A DNA stretch of 64,000 nt from Streptomyces himalayensis subsp. himalayensis (GTDB taxonomy: Bacteria > Actinomycetota > Actinomycetes > Streptomycetales > Streptomycetaceae). Of the stretch, positions 41,326 to 50,036 are shown one piece after another. Location of the stretch: NCBI RefSeq assembly GCF_013778455.1, contig NZ_JACEHE010000032.1:1-64000 (forward strand), given 5' to 3'. Under the pieces are notes generated by a model. The model saw only the letters and a list, made by a program, of their open reading frames with translations. It was not told the origin of the DNA and ran no database searches. The first letter of the stretch is position 1. The number at the start of each line of letters is the position of its first letter. Both the position numbers and the translations under genes were made by a program.

Positions 41326-41985
41326 TCAGACCCCGGCGCCCAGCACCGCGTTGATGCGCTGCGGGTCACCGCAGACAACAAGCAGGGCGCCGGCCCGGCC
41401 ATGCGCCAGCGGTAGTGCAGCGGCCGCGGCCTCGTCGGAGCCTCCGTTGACCGCGACGACGACCACCGGGCGGGACGCGACGCGGCCGGCGGCCGAGGCC
41501 TCGGCGTAGAAGACGTCGTCACCCGCGTCGTGCTGAGCCCAGTACGCGGCCTCGCCGAAGGACAGCTCATGGGCCGCCCACGGGTGCGACTCACCCGTGG
41601 TGATCACCAGGATGTCCCCGGGCGGGCGCCCTGACTCGAGGAGCAGGTCGACGGCTTCCTCCGCAGCGTCCAGCGCGCCCTCGGCCGAGGCCGGGATCAG
41701 CTGAATCTGCGGCGACGCGGACGTCGGGGAAGGCGCAGGAGTGGAAGGAGAAGACGGCGATGACGCCGGGGCGGACGTCCCCGGCTTGGCAGCCGACGAC
41801 TCGCGCGACGTGCGTTGCGCGGGCGGCATCGGCCGGACAGGGCCCGGGCGACCGGGGCGCGGTGCAGCCGCGGGGCGCGGGCCGGGTACGGGGCGGGGGG
41901 TCGGCGCGGTACGGCTGCTTGCCGAAGAGGCGCGGGGACCCTGGGCACTCTCGTGAATCTGAGGCTCCTCGGGAATGAGAGGCAT
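41326..41985 (-). CDS. Protein with a truncated SF1-helicase-like C-terminal domain
   Basis: 219 residues from the ATG at 41985. The first 110 residues are Pro/Ala/Ser-rich and disordered (for example PRPVPGPRPAAAPRPG). The remaining domain, from about 115, reads GDILVITTGESHPWAAHELS, then DDVFYAEASAAGRVASRPV and VVVCGDPQ. It resembles the last RecA-like motifs of UvrD/PcrA-type helicases but has no ATPase P-loop. A nucleic-acid or helicase-partner role is conceivable. It lies 68 bases downstream of rnhB on the same strand and may be co-transcribed with it. Confidence 0.65.
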   Translation of the reverse strand: MPLIPEEPQIHESAQGPRASSASSRTAPTPRPVPGPRPAAAPRPGRPGPVRPMPPAQRTSRESSAAKPGTSAPASSPSSPSTPAPSPTSASPQIQLIPASAEGALDAAEEAVDLLLESGRPPGDILVITTGESHPWAAHELSFGEAAYWAQHDAGDDVFYAEASAAGRVASRPVVVVAVNGGSDEAAAAALPLAHGRAGALLVVCGDPQRINAVLGAGV

Positions 41986-42053
41986 GGGCTGATGTTTATC
42001 AAACGCCGTTGCGGCTCGCGTCGGCGGGTGGCACATGGGTGCGAAGGGAATCG

Positions 42054-42755
42054 TCAGAAATCGAAGCCGAGCTGCCCCTCGATCTCCGGAACGCTTCCTT
42101 CCACCCAGGTACGCGCCTTCTTGAGGTGCCGCCACCGGGGCAACGCATCAAGATACGCCCACGAAAGCCTGTGGTGGGGGGTGGGGCCCCATTCCTCCAG
42201 CGCGGCCCGGTGCACCGGGGACGGATAGCCGACGTTGGCCGCAAAATCGAAGTGTGCATGGTCGATGCCCAGTTCGGCCATCATTTTGTCGCGCTGAACT
42301 TTGGCGATCACGGATGCGGCGGAGACGGCCACGCAGGACTGGTCGCCCTTGATCACCGTACGGACCCTCCAGGGAGCGCCCAGGTAGTCGTGTTTCCCGT
42401 CGAGAATGACCGCGTCGGGCCGGACCGGCAGCGCCTCGAGGGCGCGTCCTGCCGCCAGCCGCAGCGCTGCTGTCATCCCCAGGTCGTCGATCTCCTCCGG
42501 GGAGGCGTGACCGAGGGCGTGGGCCGTGACCCAGGAGACCAACTCCGTGGCGAGCTCGGTGCGTCGCTTGGGAGTGAGCAGCTTGGAGTCGGTCAGCCCT
42601 TCGGGTGGGCGACGCAGTCCGGTGATCGCCGCGCAGACGGTCACCGGGCCGGCCCACGCACCGCGCCCGACTTCGTCGACACCGGCGATGATCTTCGCTC
42701 CGGTGGTGGCTCTCAGGGAGCGCTCGACACGGTGGGTGGGTGGTTCGTAGGGCAT
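42054..42755 (-). CDS. rnhB: Ribonuclease HII
   Basis: Removes ribonucleotides and RNA primers from DNA duplexes in the cytoplasm. It has 233 residues from the ATG at 42755; a start at 42764 is also in frame. The signature GVDEVGRGAWAGPV (D27, E28, then the G-R-G) is intact, the third acidic residue is in DAVILDGKHD, and AASVIAKVQRD and HRLSW close the domain. Length is normal. Downstream, the SF1-like gene follows. Confidence 0.96.
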   Translation of the reverse strand: MPYEPPTHRVERSLRATTGAKIIAGVDEVGRGAWAGPVTVCAAITGLRRPPEGLTDSKLLTPKRRTELATELVSWVTAHALGHASPEEIDDLGMTAALRLAAGRALEALPVRPDAVILDGKHDYLGAPWRVRTVIKGDQSCVAVSAASVIAKVQRDKMMAELGIDHAHFDFAANVGYPSPVHRAALEEWGPTPHHRLSWAYLDALPRWRHLKKARTWVEGSVPEIEGQLGFDF

Positions 42756-42886
42756 GGCGCACAAAGCGTACGCCGCCCGGAGCCCCGCGCAACACCCAGG
42801 TCAGGGAAACGGAGCGACCCGCATACGTGACACACCGGCGAGGCCCCCGTGCTCCCCTGCACACAGGCGCACGCAGACAACCGCCA

Positions 42887-43047
42887 CGACGCCGTCACCG
42901 CAGTCCGCTCGCCATGACACCGGCAGTGCACGCCCCGCATCACCCGCCGTCCGGGCGCCGCGCCACCGGCAGTCCGCGCCCCGCATCACCCGCCGTCCGC
43001 GCCCCGCATCACCCGCCGTCCGCGCCCCGCATCACCCGCCGTCCGGA
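42887..43047. repeat. 23-base tandem array running into the TetR stop codon
   Basis: About seven head-to-tail copies of a 23-base unit. Clean copies begin CCCCGCATCACCCGCCGTCC at 42933, 42979, 43002 and 43025; degenerate ones lie at 42887, 42910 and 42956. The copy at 43025-43047 contains the last codons and stop (Pro-Asp-Gly-Gly-stop) of the tetR gene, so the gene end itself is the repeated unit. Confidence 0.92.
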
Positions 43048-43667
43048 CGCAGCAGCGGCATCATCACCCGGTCGATCATCTCCTCGATGTCACGCTCGCC
43101 CCATTCACTTCCGCACATCTTGGAGCGGTACATCATCATCGCCGGGATGACATCGCACACATAGTCGTCGACCGCTCCGGAACGGACCTCTCCCCTCTCC
43201 ACCCCGCGGCGCACCACCTCCTTGATAAGACCGACCGTCGGCTCGACAACGCCTTCCAGGATCACGCCATGAAACCGCTCAGCGGCAGCCCCATCGCATT
43301 CGTGAATGATCGAGCGAAGAGCGAATCCAGGTGGTGAGTACATCGCCTCACGCACCTCACGGCACAGCTCCAGCAGATCCTCACGGACACTTCCGCGGTC
43401 CGGCGGGGCATCCAAGGTCGACAGTCCTGCCTGGAGTGCGTCCGCGACCAGATCCTCCTTGGACGGCCAGCGGCGATAGACAGCCGCCTTGCCTGTCTGC
43501 GCGGCCGCGGCGACGCCCTCCATCGTGAGCCCGTTCCAGCCGACCGTGCCGAGCTGATCCAGGGCGGCCTCGAGAATCGCCCGTTCCAGCACGGGCCCAC
43601 GCCGACGCAGGGAGGTCGCCGGGGAGGCCGCCTGAGCGGGAGCGGCCGTCCAGCGCGAAGTAACCAT
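43032..43667 (-). CDS. TetR-family repressor of the adjacent MFS exporter
   Basis: 211 residues from the ATG at 43667, which has GGAGAG 6 bases upstream; an ATG at 43673 is too close to it. The N-terminal TetR helix-turn-helix is LTMEGVAAAAQTGKAAVYRRWPSKEDLV. The C-terminal ligand domain has FALRSIIHECDG and MMMYRSKMCG. It is divergent from a DHA2-type exporter, with two identical-arm palindromes between them, the standard layout for a drug-responsive repressor. Its stop codon is part of the 23-base array. Confidence 0.92.
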   Translation of the reverse strand: MVTSRWTAAPAQAASPATSLRRRGPVLERAILEAALDQLGTVGWNGLTMEGVAAAAQTGKAAVYRRWPSKEDLVADALQAGLSTLDAPPDRGSVREDLLELCREVREAMYSPPGFALRSIIHECDGAAAERFHGVILEGVVEPTVGLIKEVVRRGVERGEVRSGAVDDYVCDVIPAMMMYRSKMCGSEWGERDIEEMIDRVMMPLLRPDGG

Positions 43668-43729
43668 GTGCATCTCTCCGATGTGCGGGTGCAGCAGCCT
43701 ACGCAAACAGGCGCCTGGGCAGCATCTTC

Positions 43730-43797
43730 AGTGAACGGTTGCGTTCACTGTGGGGGACTCACTACCGTTGGCGCGACAGTGAACGCCAGCGTTCACT
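43730..43797. promoter_or_regulatory. Two TetR operators in the tetR/MFS divergent promoter
   Basis: AGTGAACGGTTGCGTTCACT (43730-43749) and AGTGAACGCCAGCGTTCACT (43778-43797) are perfect palindromes with identical 8-base arms and differ only in the 4-base centre. They are 48 bases apart, one near each promoter, so the repressor probably controls both itself and the exporter. Confidence 0.93.
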
Positions 43798-43817
43798 AAC
43801 GTTCTTGTGGGGGATCC

Positions 43818-45374
43818 ATGACTACCTCTCAGTTAATCCAGGACCCGAAGCCGGGGGCGGCTCGCCGGGAGGGGCGCCCCGGCATAGCCCTGACGGTCAT
43901 CGCGGCCTGCCAACTCATGGTGGTACTCGACGCGACGATTGTGAACATCGCGCTCCCGCACATCCAGGATGCGCTCAAGTTCTCGACGACCGATCTCACC
44001 TGGGTCGTCAGCGCGTACACCCTGACCTTCGGCGGCCTGCTGCTGCTCGGCGGCCGTGCGGGCGACATCCTCGGCCGGCGCCGGGTCTTCCTGACCGGCA
44101 TCCTCGTCTTCACCCTCGCCTCCCTACTCGGCGGACTGGCCCAGGAACCCTGGCAGCTGCTGGCAGCGCGCGCCCTGCAAGGCGTGGGTGGCGCCATCGC
44201 CTCGCCCACATCGCTGGCCCTGATCACCACTACGTTCCCCGAGGGGCCCGAGCGGAATCGGGCCTTCGGCGTCTTCGCGGCGGTGTCCGCGGGCGGCGGC
44301 GCCATCGGCCTGCTGGCGGGCGGCATGCTCACCGAGTGGCTCGACTGGCGCTGGGTGCTCTTCGTCAACGTGCCCATCGGTGTGCTGATAGCCGTGCTGA
44401 CCCCGATGTACATCAACGAGTCCGAGCGCCATCCGGGACGGTTCGACATCTCGGGCGCGCTGACGTCGACAGTCGGCATGGCCTCCCTCGTGTACGGGTT
44501 CATCCGGGCCGCCGAGGAGGGCTGGAGCGACAGCCTCACGCTGGGGTCGTTCGGAGTGGCGGTGGTGCTGCTCCTGGCCTTCGGACTCATAGAGAGCCGG
44601 GCCAGGGAACCGATCACTCCGCTCAAGATGTTCGCGGACCGCAATCGTTCCGGCACGTATGTGATCATGCTGAGCCTGGCAGCGGCGATGTTCGGCATGT
44701 TCTTCTTCATCGTGCTCTTCGTGCAGAACGTGCTGGGGTACACGCCGATCGAGGCGGGCCTCGCCTTCCTGCCGGTGACGGTCGCGATCGTCACGGGCGC
44801 GGGTCTGTCGCAGCGCCTGCTGCCGGTGCTCGGCCCCAAGCCGTTCATGCTGGGCGGCTCGACGCTTGTCGTGCTCGGGCTCGGCTGGCAGACGTTCATC
44901 AGCCCCGACAGCTCGTATCTCAGCGGTGTGCTCGGCCCGATGCTGCTGTTCGGCTTCGGTATGGGGCTGAACTTCGTCACACTCACCCTCACCGCTGTCT
45001 CGGGCGTCGGCCAGCACGAGGCGGGTGCGGCATCGGGTCTGCTCAACGCGACCCAGCAGGTGGGTGGTTCGCTGGGTCTGTCCATTCTGACCACGGTGTT
45101 CGGTACGGCGAGCCGGGACGAGGCGAAGCCGCAGCTCCAGGACTTCATGGCGAACGGCTCGGCGGAACAGAAGGCGGCGTTCGCCAAGTCCGGTCAGCTG
45201 CCCCCGCCGTGGAGCCACGAGGTACTCGCCCACGGCATCTCGACCGCCTTCATCCCGGCCGTGGCGATGGCCGTACTGGCCCTGGTCACGGCAGCGCTGG
45301 TGATCCGGGTGCGCAAGAGCGACCTGGAAGCGCTGGCCGGCACAACCGGGACAGCAGGGCCCTCGGGAGGCTGA
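43818..45374 (+). CDS. MFS drug exporter, DHA2 (EmrB/QacA) type
   Basis: 518 residues, 14 predicted transmembrane helices. Motif A is visible as GGRAGDILGRRRVFL, the helix-1 aspartate motif as LDATIVNIALPHIQ, and motif C-like sequence in helix 5 as GGAIGLLAGGMLTEWLDWRWVLF. It is a proton-driven exporter of hydrophobic or cationic compounds; the substrate cannot be told. The ATG at 43818 follows GTGGGGGATCC, and the gene is under two palindromic TetR operators. It is followed by two groups of short tandem repeats. Confidence 0.94.
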   Translation: MTTSQLIQDPKPGAARREGRPGIALTVIAACQLMVVLDATIVNIALPHIQDALKFSTTDLTWVVSAYTLTFGGLLLLGGRAGDILGRRRVFLTGILVFTLASLLGGLAQEPWQLLAARALQGVGGAIASPTSLALITTTFPEGPERNRAFGVFAAVSAGGGAIGLLAGGMLTEWLDWRWVLFVNVPIGVLIAVLTPMYINESERHPGRFDISGALTSTVGMASLVYGFIRAAEEGWSDSLTLGSFGVAVVLLLAFGLIESRAREPITPLKMFADRNRSGTYVIMLSLAAAMFGMFFFIVLFVQNVLGYTPIEAGLAFLPVTVAIVTGAGLSQRLLPVLGPKPFMLGGSTLVVLGLGWQTFISPDSSYLSGVLGPMLLFGFGMGLNFVTLTLTAVSGVGQHEAGAASGLLNATQQVGGSLGLSILTTVFGTASRDEAKPQLQDFMANGSAEQKAAFAKSGQLPPPWSHEVLAHGISTAFIPAVAMAVLALVTAALVIRVRKSDLEALAGTTGTAGPSGG

Positions 45375-45382
45375 CAGAGGTA

Positions 45383-45429
45383 GCCCCCCTCGGACGAGAG
45401 ACGCAGCCCCCACTCGGACGAGAGACGCG
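45383..45429. repeat. 23/24-base tandem duplication after the MFS gene
   Basis: Two copies, 45383-45405 and 45406-45429, share TCGGACGAGAGACGC and differ by one inserted base. They start nine bases past the stop codon. Confidence 0.87.
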
Positions 45430-45481
45430 TTGCGGTAAGACGTGGGTGCCGGGCCGTACACAACGGCGCAACCGGCCCGGC

Positions 45482-45565
45482 ACCAGCGGACGCCTCCGCG
45501 GACAGCGGACTCCTCCGCGCACCAGCGGACTGCTCCATGCCCAGCGGACTCTTCCGCGGAGCAGC
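45482..45565. repeat. Degenerate 19-20-base repeats
   Basis: The core CAGCGGA recurs at 45485, 45504, 45524 and 45543, each followed by a CTCC-type tract. The run lies between the convergent MFS and DUF4173 genes. Confidence 0.75.
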
Positions 45566-45593
45566 GAGCTCCCCAGTGGCTCCAGCGCATTCG

Positions 45594-47300
45594 TCAGCGG
45601 TACATGAGGTCCTGCCGTATCTGGTTGCAGGTCTCCCAGTTGTCGGTCAACGGCCGATCGTCGAGTATCCGCCGGGCTCGGGCCTGGCTCCAGCTCGTCG
45701 CATACCAGGGTCCGTCGCCGTCCCGGAGGTCCTCGGCGATGCTCTGTAGCACGCAGGAGCGCAGCGGTTCCTCGAGCTGGTCGAGGGCCGGTACGGCGTC
45801 GGCGGACAGCCCTCGCGCGTACTCGAGGTCGAACTTGCCGGTGTCCTCATAGCGCTGGACGTTGCGCTCCGCGATCAGGCCGTCGGGAGACAGCAGCCCG
45901 AAGGCGAGCACACCCGCCGCGGCGCTCGCAGCGACGACGCGCGGCAACCGGCCGGCGCCCCACACTCCGGCGGCCATGATCAGGAGGATGACGAGGCCGA
46001 GCCAGAGCTCCACGGCCACCACCGAGATCCTCAGCCGCGTCAGTCCATACGCCTCCACGTACATGTCCATGCGCCGCACCGCCGACGCTACGACAACGAG
46101 CGTGAGAACACAGAGAGTTCCCAGAACCCCCCGCACCAGGCCTCGATCGCCCGGTGTCCCACGCGGAGCCCAGCGCAGCGCGAACACGATGACGAGCAGC
46201 GTGAGGAGGGTGGCGATGAGCAACTGCCAGAACCCCCGGCGCGCATACGCCGCATACGTCAGGCCCGTCTTCTTCAGTACGGCGTCGTATCCGCCGAAGA
46301 GAACGGCGAGCTGGACGGCGTTGAAGGCCGCGAACAGCACGTTGAGCACGATCAGCGGCAGCGCCCACTCGACGCGGCCGCGGGCCCGGCCAGGGGCGAC
46401 CTCGATCCGGTCCCAGTGAAGCGGTGCGGCGGCCGTGTGGGCGGCAGCCAGCGCGCCGACCACACCGAGGGCGAGAAGCAGCAGGCGCCAGGGCCCGTCC
46501 GCGACCGATACGTCGGGCATCAGATCACCCAGCACGTCCGCGAAGGCGGCGTCGGCCGAGGCGAACAGGGCGCCGAAGACAAGCAGCAGACCAGCGGTCA
46601 CCACGGCGACGCGCACCACGGAGCCGAGATTGCCCCGGGAGCCGCCGGTCCGGTCGCGCAGACCGCGCCAGCCCCAGGACAGGCCCGTGAGGAGCGAGGT
46701 GAAGACGCCGAACGGGCCGAGCAGCACGCCGGGCCAGGTGCGCGAGCCGTGCAGCGCGAGCGAGCCCAGCGCCAGAGCGGAGACGACGGCCAGGAAGGAC
46801 GGCAAGTCGGCGTCGCGCAGGGCGGGCACGAGCAGCAGGACGAGCCCGCCGACGGCCCACGCCACCGTCCATGGGCGGGGCCGGCGGCCTGCGGCCTGGG
46901 CGGCGAAGAAGGCGCCGAGCGCGGCCGGGATCGCGATGATGAGCAGGTTGAGGGCCACACCGTCGCCCAGCAGCAGCATGCTGAGGACACCGGTGGCGAG
47001 CACCGACCAGAGCGTGGCTACGCGGATACGCGCGGGAGGCTCGCCGCGCAGGTGCTCGAAAGAGGGGCCGCCGTCGGGGAGCGGGGCGCCCCAGTCGGAG
47101 TCGTAGTGCGTGGCGACGGCATCCTCCTGCTCCCCTTCGCCCCCGAGCTTCCCCGTGGCTCCAGGGGCCCCGCGGCCTCCAGGCTTCCCGCCGCCTCCGG
47201 GCTCGACTCTGCCTGGAGGCACCCCTCCCTCTGCTTGCTCCGCTTCATCAGCCGGCTGCCCTTCACGCGTCGGCTGCGGTTTGGACGGTCTGTCGGACAC
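45594..47300 (-). CDS. DUF4173 family polytopic membrane protein
   Basis: 568 residues from the GTG at 47300 (GGAGGGGG upstream). The N-terminal 105 residues are hydrophilic, Gly/Pro-rich and disordered. About 12 hydrophobic segments follow from residue 112. Family features include VFGALFASADAAFADVL, VVASAVRRMDMYVEAYGLTRLR and a soluble C-terminal tail of about 90 residues ending SWSQARARRILDDRPLTDNW. The function of the family is unknown. The TTG/ATG extensions upstream are rejected because the GTG has the only good ribosome site. Confidence 0.88.
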   Translation of the reverse strand: MSDRPSKPQPTREGQPADEAEQAEGGVPPGRVEPGGGGKPGGRGAPGATGKLGGEGEQEDAVATHYDSDWGAPLPDGGPSFEHLRGEPPARIRVATLWSVLATGVLSMLLLGDGVALNLLIIAIPAALGAFFAAQAAGRRPRPWTVAWAVGGLVLLLVPALRDADLPSFLAVVSALALGSLALHGSRTWPGVLLGPFGVFTSLLTGLSWGWRGLRDRTGGSRGNLGSVVRVAVVTAGLLLVFGALFASADAAFADVLGDLMPDVSVADGPWRLLLLALGVVGALAAAHTAAAPLHWDRIEVAPGRARGRVEWALPLIVLNVLFAAFNAVQLAVLFGGYDAVLKKTGLTYAAYARRGFWQLLIATLLTLLVIVFALRWAPRGTPGDRGLVRGVLGTLCVLTLVVVASAVRRMDMYVEAYGLTRLRISVVAVELWLGLVILLIMAAGVWGAGRLPRVVAASAAAGVLAFGLLSPDGLIAERNVQRYEDTGKFDLEYARGLSADAVPALDQLEEPLRSCVLQSIAEDLRDGDGPWYATSWSQARARRILDDRPLTDNWETCNQIRQDLMYR

Positions 47301-47547
47301 GGGACCCCCTCCCGACCGGTCGCGAAAGGCCCACGCGCGCGTGGCGGTGTCAGTCGGCGACCTGTGTCTCGTTCGGCGCACGCCCGACATGATCAACAGG
47401 CGGCGTGGCCGAAAGGCTAACCCCGCACGTGACGGAAGGAGACCCGCCGAGCGTACTGTGGCATGACCGTGACAGTTGGCCCATCGGAAGGCATCAGGCC
47501 GACGAACAAATCAGGTCGCTGCGCGGGGTCCGCCGGGCCCCATGCTC

Positions 47548-48456
47548 TCAGGGCGCCGCGCCCGTCCCCCAGGCCGGCAAGTCCTCCGTCCGGTTCAGCC
47601 ATTCCGCCGGTGGCGCTCCCGCCTTGCACCCGGCGATCACGCCGCCCACGATGGCGCAGGTCGTGTCCACGTCGCCGCCCGCCTGGGCGGTGTTCCAGAA
47701 CGCGTTCTCGTAGTCGCCGAGGCCCCGTGCCGCCGACCAGAGCGCGAACGGCACCGTGTCATGGGCCGTCGTACGGCGCCCGCAGCCGAGCACCGCGGCG
47801 ACCGTCGCCGTGTCGCCGTAGTCGAGCATGTCCCGGGCCCGTCGAAGCCCGGCCCCGACGGCGCTGCGCGGCACCAGGGCGATGACGCCGTCGAGCAGCG
47901 ACTCGGGCGTGGGAGGGCCCGAGGGATCCGCCGCCAGCGCTGCCGCCGCGGCGACGGCCATGGCGCCCACGACGGCCTCACGGTGCTGATGCGTGGGGTA
48001 GGCCGAGATCTCCGCCTGGTGCGTGGCCTGCTCGGGGTCGTCCGCGTACCAGGCGCCGAGGGGCGCGATCCGCATCGCGGCGCCGTTGCCCCAGGAACCC
48101 TGCCCTTTGAACAGCGCGGCGGACAGCTCGCGCCAGTCGCCGCCCTCGCGGATCTGGCGCAGCAACCGGTTCACCGCGGGCCCGTAGCCGCGGTCGAAGT
48201 CGTGGTGCTCCGCGAACGACTGGGCCAGCGCGTCCTGGTCGATCCGGTGATGCGCGGCCAGGACGGCCACGATGGAGCACGCCATCTCGGTGTCGTCCGT
48301 CCACTGCCAGGGGGCGGGAGGCAGCTCGCGGCGCTTGAGCAGCGGATAGTTCGCAGGCACGAAGAACTGCGAGCCCAGCGCGTCTCCAACAGCGAGTCCG
48401 CGCAGGCTGGCCAGAGCGCGGCCCAGGCGCCCGTCGGGAGAGGAGTCAGCGGTCAT
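47548..48456 (-). CDS. ADP-ribosylglycohydrolase family protein
   Basis: 302 residues. Predicted to remove ADP-ribose from proteins (DraG/ARH type), using two magnesium ions. Metal-binding sequences are WTDDTEMA near residue 51 and GGDVDTTCAIVGG near 270; the entry motif is GLAVGDALGSQF. The enzyme is full length and cytoplasmic. It starts 12 bases after the stop of the histidine-phosphatase gene on the same strand, so the two probably form an operon. The target is not evident; no ADP-ribosyltransferase is visible nearby. Confidence 0.93.
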   Translation of the reverse strand: MTADSSPDGRLGRALASLRGLAVGDALGSQFFVPANYPLLKRRELPPAPWQWTDDTEMACSIVAVLAAHHRIDQDALAQSFAEHHDFDRGYGPAVNRLLRQIREGGDWRELSAALFKGQGSWGNGAAMRIAPLGAWYADDPEQATHQAEISAYPTHQHREAVVGAMAVAAAAALAADPSGPPTPESLLDGVIALVPRSAVGAGLRRARDMLDYGDTATVAAVLGCGRRTTAHDTVPFALWSAARGLGDYENAFWNTAQAGGDVDTTCAIVGGVIAGCKAGAPPAEWLNRTEDLPAWGTGAAP

Positions 48457-48468
48457 CTCGCCGCCACT

Positions 48469-49128
48469 TTATCCGGTGATCCCGTACGGCTCCGGTTCGC
48501 GCCAGCGATCGAACGGCCGGTCCAGCGTGTACTTGCCGTTCTCCCCGAGAACGAGCATCCGCGTCTCGCCGTTCCCGGGATTCGACAGGCACTCGAACTC
48601 GGCCACCGTCCAGTGGAACCAGCGCATGCAGAACAGCCGCATGGTCAGACCGTGGGTGACGAGCAGCACGTTCGGGGGATGGTCCGGCGCCTCGAAGCTG
48701 CGGAACAGGCTCTCCAGGAACGCCCCCACCCGGTCGTACACGTCGGCGCCCGACTCGCCCTGCGCGAAGCGGTAGAAGAAGTGGCCGTAGGCGTCGCGAT
48801 AGGCCTTCTGCAGGCGTACGTCGTCGTGGTCCTGCCAGTTGCCCCAGTCCTGCTCGCGCAACCGCGGTTCCTCACGGATCCGTACCAGTTCGGGGTCCAG
48901 GCTGAAGGCGCTGAGGGTCTCATGGGTACGGCGGTACGGCGACACGTACACGCTGACGCGTTCCCGGCCGAACAGTTCCCGTAGCCTGTCGCCGGTCTCC
49001 TCCGCCTGGCGCCGGCCCGTCTCGGTGAGCGCCAGTGCGTGGTCCGGCTCGCGCTCGTACACGGTGTCGTCGGCGTTGCCCACCGACTCCCCGTGCCGCA
49101 CGAGGACGATGCGCCGTGGTCGTGCCAT
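48469..49128 (-). CDS. Histidine phosphatase family protein (phosphoglycerate mutase-like)
   Basis: 219 residues from the ATG at 49128 with AGGG eight bases upstream. The catalytic motif LVRHGESVGN holds the phospho-accepting histidine near residue 11. The acid-base glutamate region is REEPRLREQDWGNW, and the second histidine is in VTHGLTMRLF. Length and motifs fit broad-specificity phosphatases rather than glycolytic mutases. It lies 12 bases upstream of the ADP-ribosylglycohydrolase gene and is probably co-transcribed. Substrate unknown. Confidence 0.92.
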   Translation of the reverse strand: MARPRRIVLVRHGESVGNADDTVYEREPDHALALTETGRRQAEETGDRLRELFGRERVSVYVSPYRRTHETLSAFSLDPELVRIREEPRLREQDWGNWQDHDDVRLQKAYRDAYGHFFYRFAQGESGADVYDRVGAFLESLFRSFEAPDHPPNVLLVTHGLTMRLFCMRWFHWTVAEFECLSNPGNGETRMLVLGENGKYTLDRPFDRWREPEPYGITG

Positions 49129-49218
49129 GTTCAAACCCTAGATCGATGTCCGGCGGTCGAGCACATGTACGGACCAACCGGCGTACGCGTCATAGCTCAA
49201 TGCCACGGGACGACACCG

Positions 49219-49256
49219 TCCACATCACACATCCGCATCGCCGATCCACATCACAC
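49219..49256. repeat. 12-base direct repeat spanning a stop codon
   Basis: TCCACATCACAC occurs at 49219-49230 and 49245-49256, 26 bases apart. On the coding strand of the monooxygenase gene it reads GTGTGATGTGGA, and the copy at 49245 contains the gene's TGA stop. Confidence 0.85.
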
Positions 49257-49856
49257 GTTCCACGAGGGCTCCAGCTCCACGATGTCGCCGGCCAGGGCCG
49301 CCACATCCGCGTCCGTCTGGGCCCGCAGGGCAAGGCGTTCCACGCGTTCGACGCGGTACTTGCCGTGTTCGGCGGCCGACTGCCACATCGACAGCACCAG
49401 GAACTCGTGGTCGGGCGCCTCACCGAACAGGCCCCGCACCATTCCCGGAGAGCCGGCCATGGCGGGGTTCCACACCTTCTCCTGCATCAGCGCGAAATGT
49501 TCGACGCGGTCCGCATGGACGCGGCAGTGAGCGACGCGCACCACGTCGGCATCCGTGAACCGGGGTTCGAAGCCGGTCTTCACATCGAACCGGTGGTCGA
49601 AGAGCTTGACCTGGGCGTCCTTGAAGGTGCCCGACTGGGCGGCGGCGAGCCGGTCGTGGGAGCGTGCCATGAACGAGTCGTAGAAGGTCCGGCTCTCCCA
49701 GAAGGCGAAGACATGGGCCACCCCGGGCCTCAAGCGGCTCCAACCCCCGCCCTGCCCACGGAAACCCGGCTCCCCCGGAAGCCCCGCCCATTTCCGCTGC
49801 CCCCGTTCAAAACCGCGGCGGTCCACCACGGTGCAGCGAATCCACTTGACCAGCAC
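49251..49856 (-). CDS. YdbC/DUF4937-like monooxygenase-fold protein
   Basis: 201 residues from the GTG at 49856. It has two ferredoxin-like (ABM) halves. The first is LVKWIRCTVVDRRGFERGQRKWAG, with AHVFAFWESRTFYDSFMARSHDRL. The second, after VKLFDHRFDVKTGF, is VRVAHCRVHADRVEHFALMQEKVWNP and DHEFLVLSMWQSAAEHGKY. This is the duplicated layout of YdbC-like antibiotic-biosynthesis-monooxygenase-fold proteins; the enzymatic role is unproven. The longer frame to 50399 is antisense to the TerD-like gene and is rejected. Its stop lies in a direct repeat. Confidence 0.8.
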   Translation of the reverse strand: MLVKWIRCTVVDRRGFERGQRKWAGLPGEPGFRGQGGGWSRLRPGVAHVFAFWESRTFYDSFMARSHDRLAAAQSGTFKDAQVKLFDHRFDVKTGFEPRFTDADVVRVAHCRVHADRVEHFALMQEKVWNPAMAGSPGMVRGLFGEAPDHEFLVLSMWQSAAEHGKYRVERVERLALRAQTDADVAALAGDIVELEPSWNV

Positions 49857-50036
49857 CGCGCCATCGTAAGGCCAGGGAGCACGGCCCCGGTCGCTCTCAG
49901 TCGGAGGATCCTTCCAACGGCCATGACGTCTACGGCTGTTGACCACCGCACCCAGGGCGCGGAGGAACCATACTGGACACCAGACGTAACAGACGGACAG
50001 GTACGGCCGCAGGCCGAATTCGGGAGGGCAGGTCTC

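Noticed and set aside
49035..50036. Long plus-strand frame upstream of the TerD-like protein
   Set aside because: Antisense to the YdbC-like gene and phosphatase start; the TerD family begins at ASLNKGLKKVE.
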